The notes: a model not told the origin generated them from the letters alone. Positions 41,366-50,623 are shown, numbered from the stretch's first letter. The stretch: DNA of 64,000 nucleotides from Paragemmobacter amnigenus (GCF_009908265.2 NZ_JAAATX020000006.1:124001-188000); one strand, 5' to 3'. Program-made: numbers and translations.

Positions 41366-42103
41366 CTAAAGGTCCACCGCCGCCAGCGCACGCTCCAGCA
41401 TCGGCGCCAGCCGCGCCGCCCATTCGGCCTGCGCCGCCTCGGTCCCGATCAGGTCGTTCCTGACCTCCACCAGCGTGTTCTGCCGCCCGAACCGCAGCGC
41501 GTGCCGGTCGATCGCATCGCCGGGCAGGTGGCCGCTATAGGGCTCGTTATCCCCCACGCACAGGTCCGGCTCCGCGCGCAGCACCCCGATCAGCGCGCGG
41601 CTGAGCCGCTCGTCCAGATGGGAATGCAGCACCCCCACATGCCACGGACGCGGGCTTCGCCCTTTCAGACAGGGGGTAAAGGAATGGATCGCCACGATCA
41701 CCACATCCGGCCGCCGCCCCGCCAGCCGCGCCAGGGCATCGTGATAGGGGCGATACAGCCGCTCCAGCCGCTCCTCCACCCCATCGGGCCCGATATGCCG
41801 GTTCGCCGGAATGATCGTCCCGTCATAAAGCTTCATCACCAGCGTCGGGTCATCCTCGCCGCGGTTCGGATCGATCACCAGCCGGCTGAAATCCGACATC
41901 ACCACCGGACTGTCCAGCGCCGCCCCCAGCGCACAGGCCAGCCCCGCCGCCCCCACATCCCAGGCGATATGCCGCCCCATATCCTCGGGCGCGATCCCCA
42001 GATCGCCCCCCGCCACCCAGTCCGGCACGCGGTTCGACGCATGGTCGCAGGTCACCAGCCACCGGCCGGGCCGATCCTCTCCGATGATGCGAAAGGCACT
42101 CAC
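41366..42103 (-). CDS. N-formylglutamate amidohydrolase family protein
   Basis: Zinc-dependent hydrolase of 245 aa that in the best-known members releases formate from N-formylglutamate in histidine degradation. Visible family features: VTCDHASNRVPDW, AWDVGAAGLA, SRLVIDPNRGEDDPTL, IHSFTPCL and NEPYSGH. The other hut genes are absent, so the substrate may differ (N-formyl or N-acyl amino acids). The start is GTG at 42103, divergent from pyk across 140 bases that hold an inverted repeat at 42132-42154. Confidence 0.88.
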   Translation of the reverse strand: MSAFRIIGEDRPGRWLVTCDHASNRVPDWVAGGDLGIAPEDMGRHIAWDVGAAGLACALGAALDSPVVMSDFSRLVIDPNRGEDDPTLVMKLYDGTIIPANRHIGPDGVEERLERLYRPYHDALARLAGRRPDVVIVAIHSFTPCLKGRSPRPWHVGVLHSHLDERLSRALIGVLRAEPDLCVGDNEPYSGHLPGDAIDRHALRFGRQNTLVEVRNDLIGTEAAQAEWAARLAPMLERALAAVDL

Positions 42104-42131
42104 CCCCGCCCGCTCCCTGCCGTTTTCATGG

Positions 42132-42154
42132 TTTCGTCATTTATTCTGACGAAA
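42132..42154. promoter_or_regulatory. Inverted repeat in the pyk divergent region
   Basis: TTTCGTCA (42132-42139) and TGACGAAA (42147-42154) flank TTTATTC in an AT-rich patch between divergent genes. It could be an operator for either gene. Confidence 0.45.
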
Positions 42155-42243
42155 GGAAAAGCGCCAGTTGCGACATCCCGCCGATTGCGCCATAAGACCC
42201 GCGGCCCACGACAAAATGTAGAACTGCACAAGGAACGAGGCAT

Positions 42244-43692
42244 ATGAGACGCCTTCGGAACGTCAAGATCGTGGCCACTCTCGGACCGGCCTCCAGCGAT
42301 TACGCAACCATCCGCGCCCTGTTCGAGGCGGGCGCAGACGTGTTCCGCCTGAACATGTCGCACGGCACGCATGACGACATCCGCGCGCGCCACGCCATCA
42401 TCCGGCAGGTCGAGGCCGATACCGGCCGCCCCATCGCCATCCTTGCCGACCTTCAGGGTCCGAAACTCCGCGTCGGCACCTTCACCAATCCGGCCGGCGA
42501 GGAACTGGCCGACGGCGCCGCCTTCCGCATGGACCTCGACCCCGCGCCGGGCGATGCGACCCGCGTGCAGCTTCTGCACCCGGAAATCTTCGCCGCGCTG
42601 GAACCCGGCGCCTCGCTGCTGGTCAATGACGGCAAGATCCGCCTGCGCGTCGAAACCTGCGGCAAGGATTTCGCCAACTGCACCGTCACGGTCGGCGGCA
42701 CCATCTCGAACCGCAAGGGCGTCAACGTGCCCGACGTGGTCCTCCCCCTCGCCGCGCTGTCCGACAAGGACCGCAAGGATCTGGAATTCGCCTGCGAACT
42801 GGGCGTGGACTGGCTCGCCCTCTCCTTCGTGCAGCGCCCCGAAGACGTGATCGAGGCGAAGGAACTCGCCAAGGGCCGCGCCGCCGTCCTGTCCAAGATC
42901 GAGAAACCGGCAGCGGTCAAAGCCTATGACGCCATCCTCGAAGTGTCCGACGGCATCATGGTCGCCCGCGGCGACCTCGGCGTGGAACTTCCCGTCCACT
43001 CCGTCCCGCCGATCCAGAAACGCCTCGTCCGTGGCGCCCGCGCGGCGGCCAAGCCGGTGATCGTCGCCACGCAGATGCTGGAATCGATGATCGAATCGCC
43101 CATGCCGACGCGGGCCGAGGTGTCGGACGTCGCCACCGCCATCTACGAAGGCGCCGACGCCATCATGCTCTCCGCCGAATCCGCTGCCGGACGCTATCCG
43201 GTCGAGGCGGTGCAGACCATGAACAACGTCGCCATCTCGGTCGAAAGCGACCCGACCTACCGTCAGGTGATCGAGGCCAGCCGCAGCATCAACCGCACCT
43301 CCGTCGCCGACGCCATCGTCGCCGCCGCGCGCGAGATCGCCGAGGCCGCCGACATCAAGGCCATCTGCTGCTTCTCGCAATCGGGCACCACCGTGTCGCT
43401 CGTGGCGCGCGAACGCCCCCGCGTGCCGATCATCGCGCTGACGCCGCTGATGGGCACCGCCCGCCGCATGTGCCTGACATGGGGCGCCCACTGCGTCATC
43501 ACCGAGGAGCAGGACCGCTTCAAGGGCGCCGTCATTTCGGCCGTCCGCGCGGCCCGCACCTACGGCTTCGCGACGGAAACCGACCAGATCGTGCTGACCG
43601 CAGGCGTGCCCTTCAACGTGCAGGGCACCACGAACATCCTGCGCGTCGCGCCCTGCGACGAACGGCTGATCTACCGCGTCGATCCGGAATAG
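42244..43692 (+). CDS. pyk: Pyruvate kinase
   Basis: Converts PEP and ADP to pyruvate and ATP (482 aa, full length). MRRLRNVKIVATLGPAS opens the barrel, with FRLNMSHGTH, LADLQGPKLRVG, KIEKPAAV (catalytic Lys), VARGDLGVELP (Mg-binding Asp) and QMLESMIESPMPTRAEVSDV. A C-terminal regulatory domain (about 350-480) completes it. Monocistronic, with AAGGAACGAGG before the ATG. Allosteric class cannot be read by eye. Confidence 0.96.
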   Translation: MRRLRNVKIVATLGPASSDYATIRALFEAGADVFRLNMSHGTHDDIRARHAIIRQVEADTGRPIAILADLQGPKLRVGTFTNPAGEELADGAAFRMDLDPAPGDATRVQLLHPEIFAALEPGASLLVNDGKIRLRVETCGKDFANCTVTVGGTISNRKGVNVPDVVLPLAALSDKDRKDLEFACELGVDWLALSFVQRPEDVIEAKELAKGRAAVLSKIEKPAAVKAYDAILEVSDGIMVARGDLGVELPVHSVPPIQKRLVRGARAAAKPVIVATQMLESMIESPMPTRAEVSDVATAIYEGADAIMLSAESAAGRYPVEAVQTMNNVAISVESDPTYRQVIEASRSINRTSVADAIVAAAREIAEAADIKAICCFSQSGTTVSLVARERPRVPIIALTPLMGTARRMCLTWGAHCVITEEQDRFKGAVISAVRAARTYGFATETDQIVLTAGVPFNVQGTTNILRVAPCDERLIYRVDPE

Positions 43693-43698
43693 GGCCGC

Positions 43699-43741
43699 GT
43701 CCGCCCGCACCCCCGCCTGCGCCGTGATGGCGCGGGCGGAC
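43699..43741 (+). terminator. Long-loop hairpin after pyk
   Basis: GTCCGCCCGC (43699-43708) pairs with GCGGGCGGAC (43732-43741), a 10-bp stem over a 23-base loop, seven bases after the pyk stop. No T-run follows. Confidence 0.35.
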
Positions 43742-43799
43742 TTGCGCTGCATGCCCTGACCTGCCTTACTGCAACCGTAGCGTTCCGGTGGGGTCCAGC

Positions 43800-44030
43800 A
43801 TGGCCGTCGACCACGATCTCGTCCTCGTCACCGGCCTCTTGCTTCTGGCCCTCGCGCTTCCCTCGCTCCTCGCCGCACTGGTGGACGAACGCCTGCCCGT
43901 CGTCGCGGGTGGCCTTCTCCTCTGCGGCTCGGGCCTGTCGGCATGGTCCCTCCTCACCGACGACCGCCCCTTCCACCCCGCCGACCTGCCCGACGCCATC
44001 TTCTCGGTCATCGGGCGCTACCTCTTCTGA
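43800..44030 (+). CDS. Small two-helix membrane protein
   Basis: Not recognised. 76 aa with two predicted TM helices ([21 protein letters not shown] and [21 protein letters not shown]) separated by VDERLPV, then a C-terminal tail [18 protein letters not shown]. That tail resembles the conserved end of small inner-membrane proteins in this group, but I cannot name the family. The ATG at 43800 is preceded by GTGGGGTCC. It lies between pyk and rpmI on the same strand; rpmI has its own promoter. Confidence 0.65.
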   Translation: MAVDHDLVLVTGLLLLALALPSLLAALVDERLPVVAGGLLLCGSGLSAWSLLTDDRPFHPADLPDAIFSVIGRYLF

Positions 44031-44045
44031 CCGCCGCTTTTCCCC

Positions 44046-44074
44046 TTGCACGCCGGACGGACCCCGCCTATACG
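44046..44074 (+). promoter_or_regulatory. Sigma-70 promoter of rpmI-rplT
   Basis: TTGCAC (44046-44051), a 17-base spacer and TATACG (44069-44074). The best promoter match in the window, 73 bases before the rpmI start, leaving a leader of about 65 bases in which L20-type autoregulation could act. Confidence 0.65.
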
Positions 44075-44146
44075 CCCCACCTTGCGATACCCGCGCGACC
44101 GGCCGATGTGGCATGCCGAGTCGCGCCTGCAACCACGGAGATGGAA

Positions 44147-44347
44147 ATGCCCAAGATGAAGACCAAGTCGGCGGCGAAGAAGCGGTTCAGCTTCACGGCC
44201 TCCGGTCGGGTGAAGGCCGGCGTCGCCGGCAAGCGCCACGGCATGATCAAGCGTACGACGAAATTCATCCGCGATGCGTCCGGCACCATGGTGCTGTGCG
44301 ACAGCGATGCGAAGATCGTCAAGAAATACATGCCCTACGACCGGTAA
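44147..44347 (+). CDS. rpmI: 50S ribosomal protein L35
   Basis: 66 aa basic ribosomal protein of the large subunit. The sequence [20 protein letters not shown] is diagnostic and [10 protein letters not shown] follows. Start at the ATG at 44147, with CGGAGATGG upstream. It is followed by rplT 11 bases later, the standard L35-L20 pair; infC is not adjacent here. Confidence 0.97.
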   Translation: MPKMKTKSAAKKRFSFTASGRVKAGVAGKRHGMIKRTTKFIRDASGTMVLCDSDAKIVKKYMPYDR

Positions 44348-44358
44348 GGAGCTAAGAC

Positions 44359-44721
44359 ATGTCCCGCGTCAAATCCGGCGTCGTCACGCACGCCCGTCAC
44401 CGCAAGGTTATCAAGGCCGCTTCCGGCTATTACGGCGCCCGTTCGCGCAACTTCCGCACGGCCACGCAGGCCGTCGACAAGGCGAACCAGTACGCCACCC
44501 GCGACCGCAAGACCCGCAAGCGCAACTTCCGCGCCCTGTGGATCCAGCGCATCAATGCCGCCGTCCGCCTGTTCGACCTCGAGATGACCTATTCCAAGTT
44601 CATCAACGGTCTGGCCAAGGCCGGCATCGAGGTTGACCGCAAGGTCCTCGCCGATCTGGCGGTGCACGAGCCCGAGGCGTTCAACGCCATCGCCGCGCAG
44701 GCCAAGGCCGCTCTGGCCTGA
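44359..44721 (+). CDS. rplT: 50S ribosomal protein L20
   Basis: 120 aa, full length. L20 binds 23S rRNA early in large-subunit assembly and represses its own operon in model bacteria. [20 protein letters not shown] and [13 protein letters not shown] form the long basic N-terminal arm, and the C-terminal domain has [23 protein letters not shown] precedes the ATG. A strong intrinsic terminator follows. Confidence 0.97.
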   Translation: MSRVKSGVVTHARHRKVIKAASGYYGARSRNFRTATQAVDKANQYATRDRKTRKRNFRALWIQRINAAVRLFDLEMTYSKFINGLAKAGIEVDRKVLADLAVHEPEAFNAIAAQAKAALA

Positions 44722-44744
44722 TCCGTCCGGATCGCCCGATTACG

Positions 44745-44775
44745 AAAGGCCCCGCCCGCGCGGGGCCTTTTGCTT
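44745..44775 (+). terminator. Intrinsic terminator of rpmI-rplT
   Basis: AAAGGCCCCGC (44745-44755) pairs with GCGGGGCCTTT (44760-44770) over CCGC, with TTTTGCTTTT at the 3' side. Confidence 0.9.
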
Positions 44776-44846
44776 TTGGCAGCCCGATTTTTGCCGTTAT
44801 CCTCCGGCACAGACCGTTCCGTAGTTTCCAGTCACGAGTTGCCGCC

Positions 44847-45812
44847 ATGTATATCGGACGCGAGATGTATTCCCCCCTCACCGACCCCGCCCGCCAGCGC
44901 GAGCTCTTCGCCCAGACCGTCGGGCGGGTCGAGGTGGAAACCCATTCCTACTGCAACCGCCGCTGCGACTATTGCCCCAATGTCGTGGGCGACCGTCTGG
45001 GCCCCAATGTCCGCATCAAGCCCGCGATCTGGGAAAAGCTCCTGCGCGATCTGGCCGAGGTGGGCTATTCCCGCTTCCTCGTGCTGAACAGCTACAACGA
45101 ACCGCTCTACGACCGCGCCATCCTCGACCGCATCGCCGAGGCGCGCGCCGCCCTGCCCCGCGCGCGCATCATGATCTACACCAACGGCGACTACCTGACG
45201 CCCTCCTATGTCGACGACCTCGCCGCGGCGGGGCTCGACTACATGCATGTGTCGATCCACCTCAAACAGGGCGACAAATATTCCGACGTCTACGTCCTGA
45301 ACCGCATCGCCGAAATCGCCCACCGCACCGGCCTTCAGGCCCGCTTCAGCCAGATCCGCCCCAATGACAGCATCATCGCCCGCTTCGACACGCCCAAGCT
45401 GGAAATGGAAACCCGCGCCATCAACTTTGACCGCCACGGCAATGACCGCGGCGGCTTGCTGCCGGACCTCTCGCCCGAAAACCCGCGCACCGATCCCTGC
45501 AACTTCGTCTTCCAGCATTTCCACATGGGCTATACCGGCAATGTCGTGCCCTGCTGCCACATCCGCAGCGACCGCCCCGAACATGCCAAACACGTCATCG
45601 GCAACCTCGACCGCGCCGAGACGATCTTCGACATCTTCTTCGGGGCCAAGGCCGCCGCATGGCGCCGCGGCCTGATCCACGACCGCGCCAAGACCGGCCC
45701 CTGCGCCACCTGCACCGCGCCCGTCATCCTGAACCAGCCCAACTGGCGCGAACTGCTCCAGAACGCCTATCAGCGCCACGTCGCCCCCCTCGAAGGGCAG
45801 GCGGCCACCTGA
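44847..45812 (+). CDS. Radical SAM/SPASM-type protein
   Basis: 321 aa radical S-adenosylmethionine enzyme. The 4Fe-4S site is CNRRCDYCPN (Cx3Cx2C, about residues 36-43). The barrel includes LVLNSYNEPLYDR and MHVSIHLKQG. The C-terminal part has extra Cys (PCNF, PCCHIRSD, GPCATCTAP) as in SPASM auxiliary-cluster domains of peptide- or sugar-modifying enzymes. No precursor peptide gene is visible next to it. An SGNH lipoprotein gene follows after 167 bases. The ATG at 44847 has no clear Shine-Dalgarno; the substrate is unknown. Confidence 0.88.
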   Translation: MYIGREMYSPLTDPARQRELFAQTVGRVEVETHSYCNRRCDYCPNVVGDRLGPNVRIKPAIWEKLLRDLAEVGYSRFLVLNSYNEPLYDRAILDRIAEARAALPRARIMIYTNGDYLTPSYVDDLAAAGLDYMHVSIHLKQGDKYSDVYVLNRIAEIAHRTGLQARFSQIRPNDSIIARFDTPKLEMETRAINFDRHGNDRGGLLPDLSPENPRTDPCNFVFQHFHMGYTGNVVPCCHIRSDRPEHAKHVIGNLDRAETIFDIFFGAKAAAWRRGLIHDRAKTGPCATCTAPVILNQPNWRELLQNAYQRHVAPLEGQAAT

Positions 45813-45979
45813 CGCGGCCCGCCCCTGCCGCAGTCCGCCCCTTTGACCGCACGAACAACCGTCCGCAGCATTTCCTCTGTTTTTTCACCCGCCCGCCGCA
45901 TCCGCAACCGAAGCGCGCCTTGACCGCGCCGCCTTTCGCCCCCAGCCTCGACCCGAAATTTGATCCTGAAAGTCTTGCC

Positions 45980-46672
45980 ATGATCCGTTCCTTCCTCGCG
46001 CTCCTCTCCCTCTTCGCGCTGCTCTCCTGCGGCGAGATGGTGACAGACCAGACAAAGGACGCCCGCATCTTTCTCATGGGCGATTCCATGATGGCGGCGA
46101 ACCGCAGCTCGGGCAAAGCCGTCGCCGACGAGATCGAACGCAGGCTGGGACAAGAGGTTATCGACCGCTCGGTCTACGCCGCGCGCTACTTCTACTACCT
46201 GCCCCTCACCGGCGCGGCCGGAATGCGGATCGGCGCGCAATACCAGCCGGGCAACTGGGACTGGGTGGTGCTGAACGGCGGCGGCAACGACCTGATGTTC
46301 GGCTGCGCCTGCGGGCATTGCAACACGATGGTGGACCGCCTGATCTCGAAAGACGGCCGTCAGGGCGCGATCCCACAGATGGTCGCCCGCATCCGCAAGG
46401 ACGGGGCAAAGGTCGTCTATTCCGGCTACCTGCGGAACCCTGGCCTCTTCACCCCCGTGCGCGCCTGCAAACCCTATGGAGACGAGCTTGACCGCCGCCT
46501 CGCCCGCCTTGCCGCCACCGACCCCAAGGGCATCTTCTTCCTGCCCATGTCCGACCTCGTCCCCCATGGCGACCCGTCCCTGCACCAGCAGGACCTGATC
46601 CACCCCTCGCCCAAGGGCAGCGCCGCCATCGGCGCCCGCATCGCGGCCACGATCCGCGCCAACGGCGGCTGA
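45980..46672 (+). CDS. SGNH/GDSL-family hydrolase lipoprotein
   Basis: 230 aa. A signal peptide with lipobox ([19 protein letters not shown]) would anchor it to a membrane. The SGNH blocks are FLMGDSMMA (Ser), the Gly in [19 protein letters not shown] (Asn) and DLIHPSPKG (Asp/His), so esterase or acyl-hydrolase activity is likely. Right after block III is a Cys cluster [11 protein letters not shown] that could bind metal or form disulfides. GAAAGTC before the ATG is a weak Shine-Dalgarno. It lies between the radical SAM gene and pheS; repeat copy D follows the stop by five bases. Confidence 0.88.
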   Translation: MIRSFLALLSLFALLSCGEMVTDQTKDARIFLMGDSMMAANRSSGKAVADEIERRLGQEVIDRSVYAARYFYYLPLTGAAGMRIGAQYQPGNWDWVVLNGGGNDLMFGCACGHCNTMVDRLISKDGRQGAIPQMVARIRKDGAKVVYSGYLRNPGLFTPVRACKPYGDELDRRLARLAATDPKGIFFLPMSDLVPHGDPSLHQQDLIHPSPKGSAAIGARIAATIRANGG

Positions 46673-46676
46673 CCCC

Positions 46677-46727
46677 CTTCATCTCGGCCCAAATACTCTC
46701 GGGGGTCCGGGGGCAGACGGCCCCCGG
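46677..46727 (+). repeat. Dispersed 3'-flanking element, copy D
   Basis: Begins five bases after the SGNH stop with the CTTCATCTCGGCCCAAATAC block, then GGGGGTCC and a hairpin CCGGGGGC-AGACG-GCCCCCGG (46707-46714 with 46720-46727). It is nearly identical to copy A. Confidence 0.75.
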
Positions 46728-46751
46728 GGCAGATGCAGGGCGCCCCGCCCC

Positions 46752-46780
46752 TTGCATCGAAAGCCCCTTCCCGCTACCAC
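46752..46780 (+). promoter_or_regulatory. Putative promoter of pheS
   Basis: TTGCAT (46752-46757), 17 bases, TACCAC (46775-46780). A strong AGGAGG Shine-Dalgarno follows at 46795-46800. No phenylalanine-rich leader peptide is present. Confidence 0.45.
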
Positions 46781-46805
46781 CCCTGCGTTCCCTCAGGAGG
46801 CACCG

Positions 46806-47888
46806 ATGGACGGGCTCGACACGCTCAAGGCCAAGTATCTTTCCGCCGTCGCCGGCGCGTCGGACGAATCCGCGCTGGAAGAGGTCCGCCTCGCCGCGCT
46901 GGGCAAGAAGGGCGAGATCAGCGCGATGATGGCCGGCTTGGGCAAGATGGACCCCGACGCGCGCAAGGCCGCAGGCGCCAGCCTGAACGCGCTCAAGGAC
47001 GAGATCGACGCCGCCCTGCGCGCCCGCAAGGCCGGTCTGGCCGATGCCGCGCTGGACGAACGGCTGCGGACCGAATGGCTGGACGTCACCCTGCCGGGCC
47101 GCCCCCGCCGCACGGGCACCATCCACCCCGTCAGCCAGGTGATGGAGGAGCTTTCCGCCATCTTCGCCGACATGGGCTTTGCCGTCGCCGAAGGCCCGCA
47201 GGTGGAATCCGACTGGTACAATTTCGACGCGCTCAACATCCCGCCCGAACACCCCGCGCGGCAGGAACACGACACCTTCTTCATGCACCGCGCCGCAGGC
47301 GACGACCGCCCGCCCCACGTGCTGCGCACCCATACCAGCCCCGTCCAGATCCGCGCCATGATGGACAAGGGCGCGCCCATCCGCGTCATCGCCCCGGGCC
47401 GCGTCTACCGCATGGACATGGACCAGACCCACACGCCCATGTTCCATCAGGTCGAAGGTCTGGCGATCGACCGCGACATCTCGATGGCCAACCTGAAATG
47501 GACGCTCGAGGAATTCTGCCGCGCCTTCTTCGAGGTGCCCTCCGTCGAACTCCGCTTCCGCGCCTCGCATTTCCCCTTCACCGAACCCTCGGCCGAGGTG
47601 GACATCCGCTGCTCGTGGGAAGGCGGCCAGCTCAGGATCGGCGAAGGCGACCGCTGGATGGAAATCCTCGGCTCCGGCATGGTCCACCCCAAGGTGCTGC
47701 GCGCCGCGGGCGTCGACCCCGACGAATGGCAGGGCTTCGCCTTCGGCATGGGCATCGACCGTCTGGCCATGCTGAAATACGGCATCCCCGACCTGCGTGC
47801 CTTCTTCGAATCCGACCTGCGCTGGCTGCGCCACTACGGCTTTGCCGCACTCGACATGCCCAACCTTCCGGGCGGGCTCAGCCGCTAA
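46806..47888 (+). CDS. pheS: Phenylalanine-tRNA ligase alpha subunit
   Basis: Catalytic subunit of the (alphabeta)2 enzyme that charges tRNA(Phe), 360 aa. An N-terminal coiled-coil arm (about 1-90) precedes the class II core: [33 protein letters not shown] (motif 2), [17 protein letters not shown] and the motif 3 segment [18 protein letters not shown]. The ATG at 46806 follows AGGAGG. An intrinsic terminator separates it from pheT, which is 326 bases away, so the two subunits are not in one tight operon. Confidence 0.97.
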   Translation: MDGLDTLKAKYLSAVAGASDESALEEVRLAALGKKGEISAMMAGLGKMDPDARKAAGASLNALKDEIDAALRARKAGLADAALDERLRTEWLDVTLPGRPRRTGTIHPVSQVMEELSAIFADMGFAVAEGPQVESDWYNFDALNIPPEHPARQEHDTFFMHRAAGDDRPPHVLRTHTSPVQIRAMMDKGAPIRVIAPGRVYRMDMDQTHTPMFHQVEGLAIDRDISMANLKWTLEEFCRAFFEVPSVELRFRASHFPFTEPSAEVDIRCSWEGGQLRIGEGDRWMEILGSGMVHPKVLRAAGVDPDEWQGFAFGMGIDRLAMLKYGIPDLRAFFESDLRWLRHYGFAALDMPNLPGGLSR

Positions 47889-47892
47889 AAGA

Positions 47893-47917
47893 AAAGGCCC
47901 CCGCGCAGGGGGCCTTT
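47893..47917 (+). terminator. Intrinsic terminator after pheS
   Basis: AAAGGCCCCC (47893-47902) pairs with GGGGGCCTTT (47908-47917) over GCGCA, four bases after the pheS stop. The T-run is short. Confidence 0.8.
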
Positions 47918-47942
47918 CCGGGGACGCAGGCAAAGCCTTGGC

Positions 47943-48050
47943 TCAAAGCGCCAGAACCAGCACCGCGACCAGCGACAGCCCCATGATCAGGATCAGTCGC
48001 CAGGCCGGAACACGGCGGGTAGGTTGGGGTACATCAAACATCGGGTCCAT
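47943..48050 (-). CDS. Tiny single-helix membrane protein
   Basis: Reverse-strand reading frame of 35 aa (from 48050; 32 aa from 48041) ending in one clear TM helix, LILIMGLSLVAVLVLAL, after a basic stretch TRRVPAW. It occupies most of the gap between pheS and pheT. Not recognised; the charge asymmetry suggests a C-out single-pass peptide. A real gene is plausible but unproven. Confidence 0.4.
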   Translation of the reverse strand: MDPMFDVPQPTRRVPAWRLILIMGLSLVAVLVLAL

Positions 48051-48154
48051 GCCCCGACCCTGCCCCTGATCCAGAGCAAGATTGTGGCAACCCCGCGCCT
48101 TGCCACGGGCAGCGCGCAAACAACCCGTTTCCACCCCGGAAACCGCCCCGCCCG

Positions 48155-48183
48155 CTTCCCCTTTCCCGCCCTTTGCGCTAATC
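48155..48183 (+). promoter_or_regulatory. Putative promoter of pheT
   Basis: TTCCCC (48155-48160), 17 bases, TAATCC (48178-48183), 32 bases before the start codon. The same TTCCCC-N17-TAATC spacing precedes the GMC oxidoreductase gene. Weak -35. Confidence 0.35.
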
Positions 48184-48214
48184 CCTGCCCCGACATTCCG
48201 AAGGGACCGGCAAG

Positions 48215-50623
48215 ATGAAGTTCACCCTCTCCTGGCTGAAGGACCACCTAGAGACCGAGGCATCGCTGGATGACATCCTCTACGCCCTGACCGATCTCGG
48301 TCTGGAAGTGGAAGAGGTGACCGACCGCGCCGCCAAGCTGTCCGCCTTCACCATCGCCAAGGTGCTGCACGCCGAACAGCACCCCGACGCCGACAAGCTG
48401 CGCGTCTGCCGCGTCCTGACGGACGAGGGCGAGAAACAAATCGTCTGCGGCGCCCCCAACGCCCGCGCGGGCATCACCGTCGTCCTGTGCAAGCCGGGCA
48501 CCTATGTGCCGGGCATCGACACCACCATTTCCGTGGGCAAGATCCGCGGCGTGGAATCCCACGGCATGATGGCGTCGGAACGCGAACTGGAACTGTCCGA
48601 CGAACATAACGGCATCATCGAACTGCCCTCGGGCGAGGTGGGCGAACGCTTCTCGGACTGGCTGGCGAAGAACCGGCCCCAGATTGTCGACCCGATGATC
48701 CACATCAAGATCACCCCCAACCGCCCCGATGCACTCGGCGTGCGCGGCATCGCCCGCGACCTTGCCGCGCGCGGTCTGGGCACGCTGAAACCGCTGGCGA
48801 TCCCCGCGATCAAGGGCGGCTTCCCCTCGCCCGTCCGCGTGGAAATCGACCCCGCGCTGAAATCGAAGGGCTGCCCCCTTTTCGCGGGCCGCACCATCCG
48901 CGGCGTGACAAACGGCCCCTCGCCCGACTGGCTGCAACAGCGCCTGACGGCCATCGGCATGCGGCCCATCTCGGCGCTGGTGGACATCACCAACTTCTTC
49001 ACCTTCGCCCTGAACCGCCCGCTCCACGTCTTCGACGCGGCCAAGGTCGCAGGCCCCCTCCGCATCCACCCCGCCAAGGGCGGAGAGGAGCTTCTGGCGC
49101 TGGACGGCAAGACCTACACGATCCGCGAAGGCATGATGCTCATCTCCGATGACAACGGGCCGGAATCGCTCGCTGGCATCATGGGCGGCGAACATTCGGG
49201 CTGCACCGAGGCGACGACCGACGTCTTCCTCGAATCCGCCTTCTGGGACCCGATCACCGTGGCCTCCACCGGCCGCGCGCTCAAGATCAACTCCGACGCC
49301 CGCTACCGCTTCGAACGCGGGGTGGACCCGGCCTTCACGCTGCCGGGCCTCGACCTTGCCACGCAGATGATCCTCGACCTCTGCGGCGGCGAAGCCTCCG
49401 ACCTTGCCATGGATGGCGCCGTGCCGGACGTGACCCGCGCCTACCGCCTGAACCCCGCCCGCGTCATCTCGCTGGTGGGCATGGACATCCCCGAAGCCGA
49501 ACAGCGCCGGACGCTGGAAGCACTGGGTTTCACCCTGTCGGGCGACATGGCCTCGCCCCCCACATGGCGCCCCGACATCCTCGGCGAAGCCGATCTGGTC
49601 GAGGAAGTCGCCCGCATCGCCTCGCTGACCAAACTCGAAGGCAAACCCCTGCGCCGCACGCAGGCCGGCGTCCCCCGCCCCATCCTGACGCCCCTGCAAA
49701 TCCGCGAGAAATCGGCCCGCCGCACCCTCGCCGCACTCGGCTACAACGAATGCGTCACCTACAGCTTCATCGACCATGAGGCCGCCACCCTGTTCGGCGG
49801 CGGCACGGATGCGGTGCGGGTCGAAAACCCCATTTCCTCGGAAATGACCCACCTGCGCCCCGACCTGCTGCCGGGCCTCCTGCGCGCCGCCGCCCGCAAT
49901 CAGGCGCGCGGCTTCGCCGACCTCGCGCTGTGCGAGATCGGCCCCGCCTTCCACGGCGGCGAACCGGGCGAACAGCACCTGCAGGCGACGGGCCTGCTCG
50001 TCGGCCACACCGCCCCGCGCGATCCCTATGGCAGCCGCCGCCCCGTCGACGTCTTCGATGCCAAGGCCGATGCCGAAGCGATCCTCGCCGCCCTCGGCGC
50101 CCCCGCCCGCGTGCAGATCACACGCAAGGTCGCCGCATGGTGGCACCCCGGCCGCTCCGGCGTGATCGGCCTCGGCCCCAACACGCTCGCCACCTTTGGC
50201 GAGGTGCATCCCCGCGTCCTCGCCGCCCTCGGCGTCAAGGGAACTGCGGTGGCCTTCACCATCCTCGTCGCCAACGTCCCCCTGCCCAAGGTGAAGACCC
50301 CCACCCGCCCCGCACTCGCCATCAGCGACCTGCAGGCGGTGGAACGGGACTTCGCCTTCGTCGTGGACAAGGGGGTCGAGGCGCTGACAGCCATCAACGC
50401 CGCCCAGGGGGCCGACAAGGCACTGATCGAAAGCGTCCGCCTCTTCGACCAGTTCACCGGCGAGAAGGCAGAGGCACAGATGGGCGCGGGCAAGAAATCC
50501 ATCGCCCTGACCGTCCGCCTGCAACCCACCGAAAAGACCCTGACCGAGCCGGAAATCGAGGCTGTCTCGGCCAAGATCATCGAAAAGGTGACCAAGGCCA
50601 CAGGCGGCACCCTGCGCGGCTGA
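48215..50623 (+). CDS. pheT: Phenylalanine-tRNA ligase beta subunit
   Basis: 802 aa, full length. It carries the N-terminal EMAP-like tRNA-binding domain (about 40-150, VCGAPNARAG), the B3/B4 editing domain, B5 DNA-binding-like and pseudo-catalytic class II domains, and the C-terminal anticodon-binding FDX-ACB domain (about 705-802). MKFTLSWLKDHLETEA and VEVDPA-like RFERGVDPAF are typical. An AAGGGACCGG Shine-Dalgarno precedes the ATG. A GGATGGGCA palindrome follows the stop. Confidence 0.97.
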   Translation: MKFTLSWLKDHLETEASLDDILYALTDLGLEVEEVTDRAAKLSAFTIAKVLHAEQHPDADKLRVCRVLTDEGEKQIVCGAPNARAGITVVLCKPGTYVPGIDTTISVGKIRGVESHGMMASERELELSDEHNGIIELPSGEVGERFSDWLAKNRPQIVDPMIHIKITPNRPDALGVRGIARDLAARGLGTLKPLAIPAIKGGFPSPVRVEIDPALKSKGCPLFAGRTIRGVTNGPSPDWLQQRLTAIGMRPISALVDITNFFTFALNRPLHVFDAAKVAGPLRIHPAKGGEELLALDGKTYTIREGMMLISDDNGPESLAGIMGGEHSGCTEATTDVFLESAFWDPITVASTGRALKINSDARYRFERGVDPAFTLPGLDLATQMILDLCGGEASDLAMDGAVPDVTRAYRLNPARVISLVGMDIPEAEQRRTLEALGFTLSGDMASPPTWRPDILGEADLVEEVARIASLTKLEGKPLRRTQAGVPRPILTPLQIREKSARRTLAALGYNECVTYSFIDHEAATLFGGGTDAVRVENPISSEMTHLRPDLLPGLLRAAARNQARGFADLALCEIGPAFHGGEPGEQHLQATGLLVGHTAPRDPYGSRRPVDVFDAKADAEAILAALGAPARVQITRKVAAWWHPGRSGVIGLGPNTLATFGEVHPRVLAALGVKGTAVAFTILVANVPLPKVKTPTRPALAISDLQAVERDFAFVVDKGVEALTAINAAQGADKALIESVRLFDQFTGEKAEAQMGAGKKSIALTVRLQPTEKTLTEPEIEAVSAKIIEKVTKATGGTLRG

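Noticed and set aside
46728-46805. Phenylalanine attenuator upstream of pheS
   Set aside because: No Phe-rich leader peptide and no terminator/antiterminator pair are seen before pheS.
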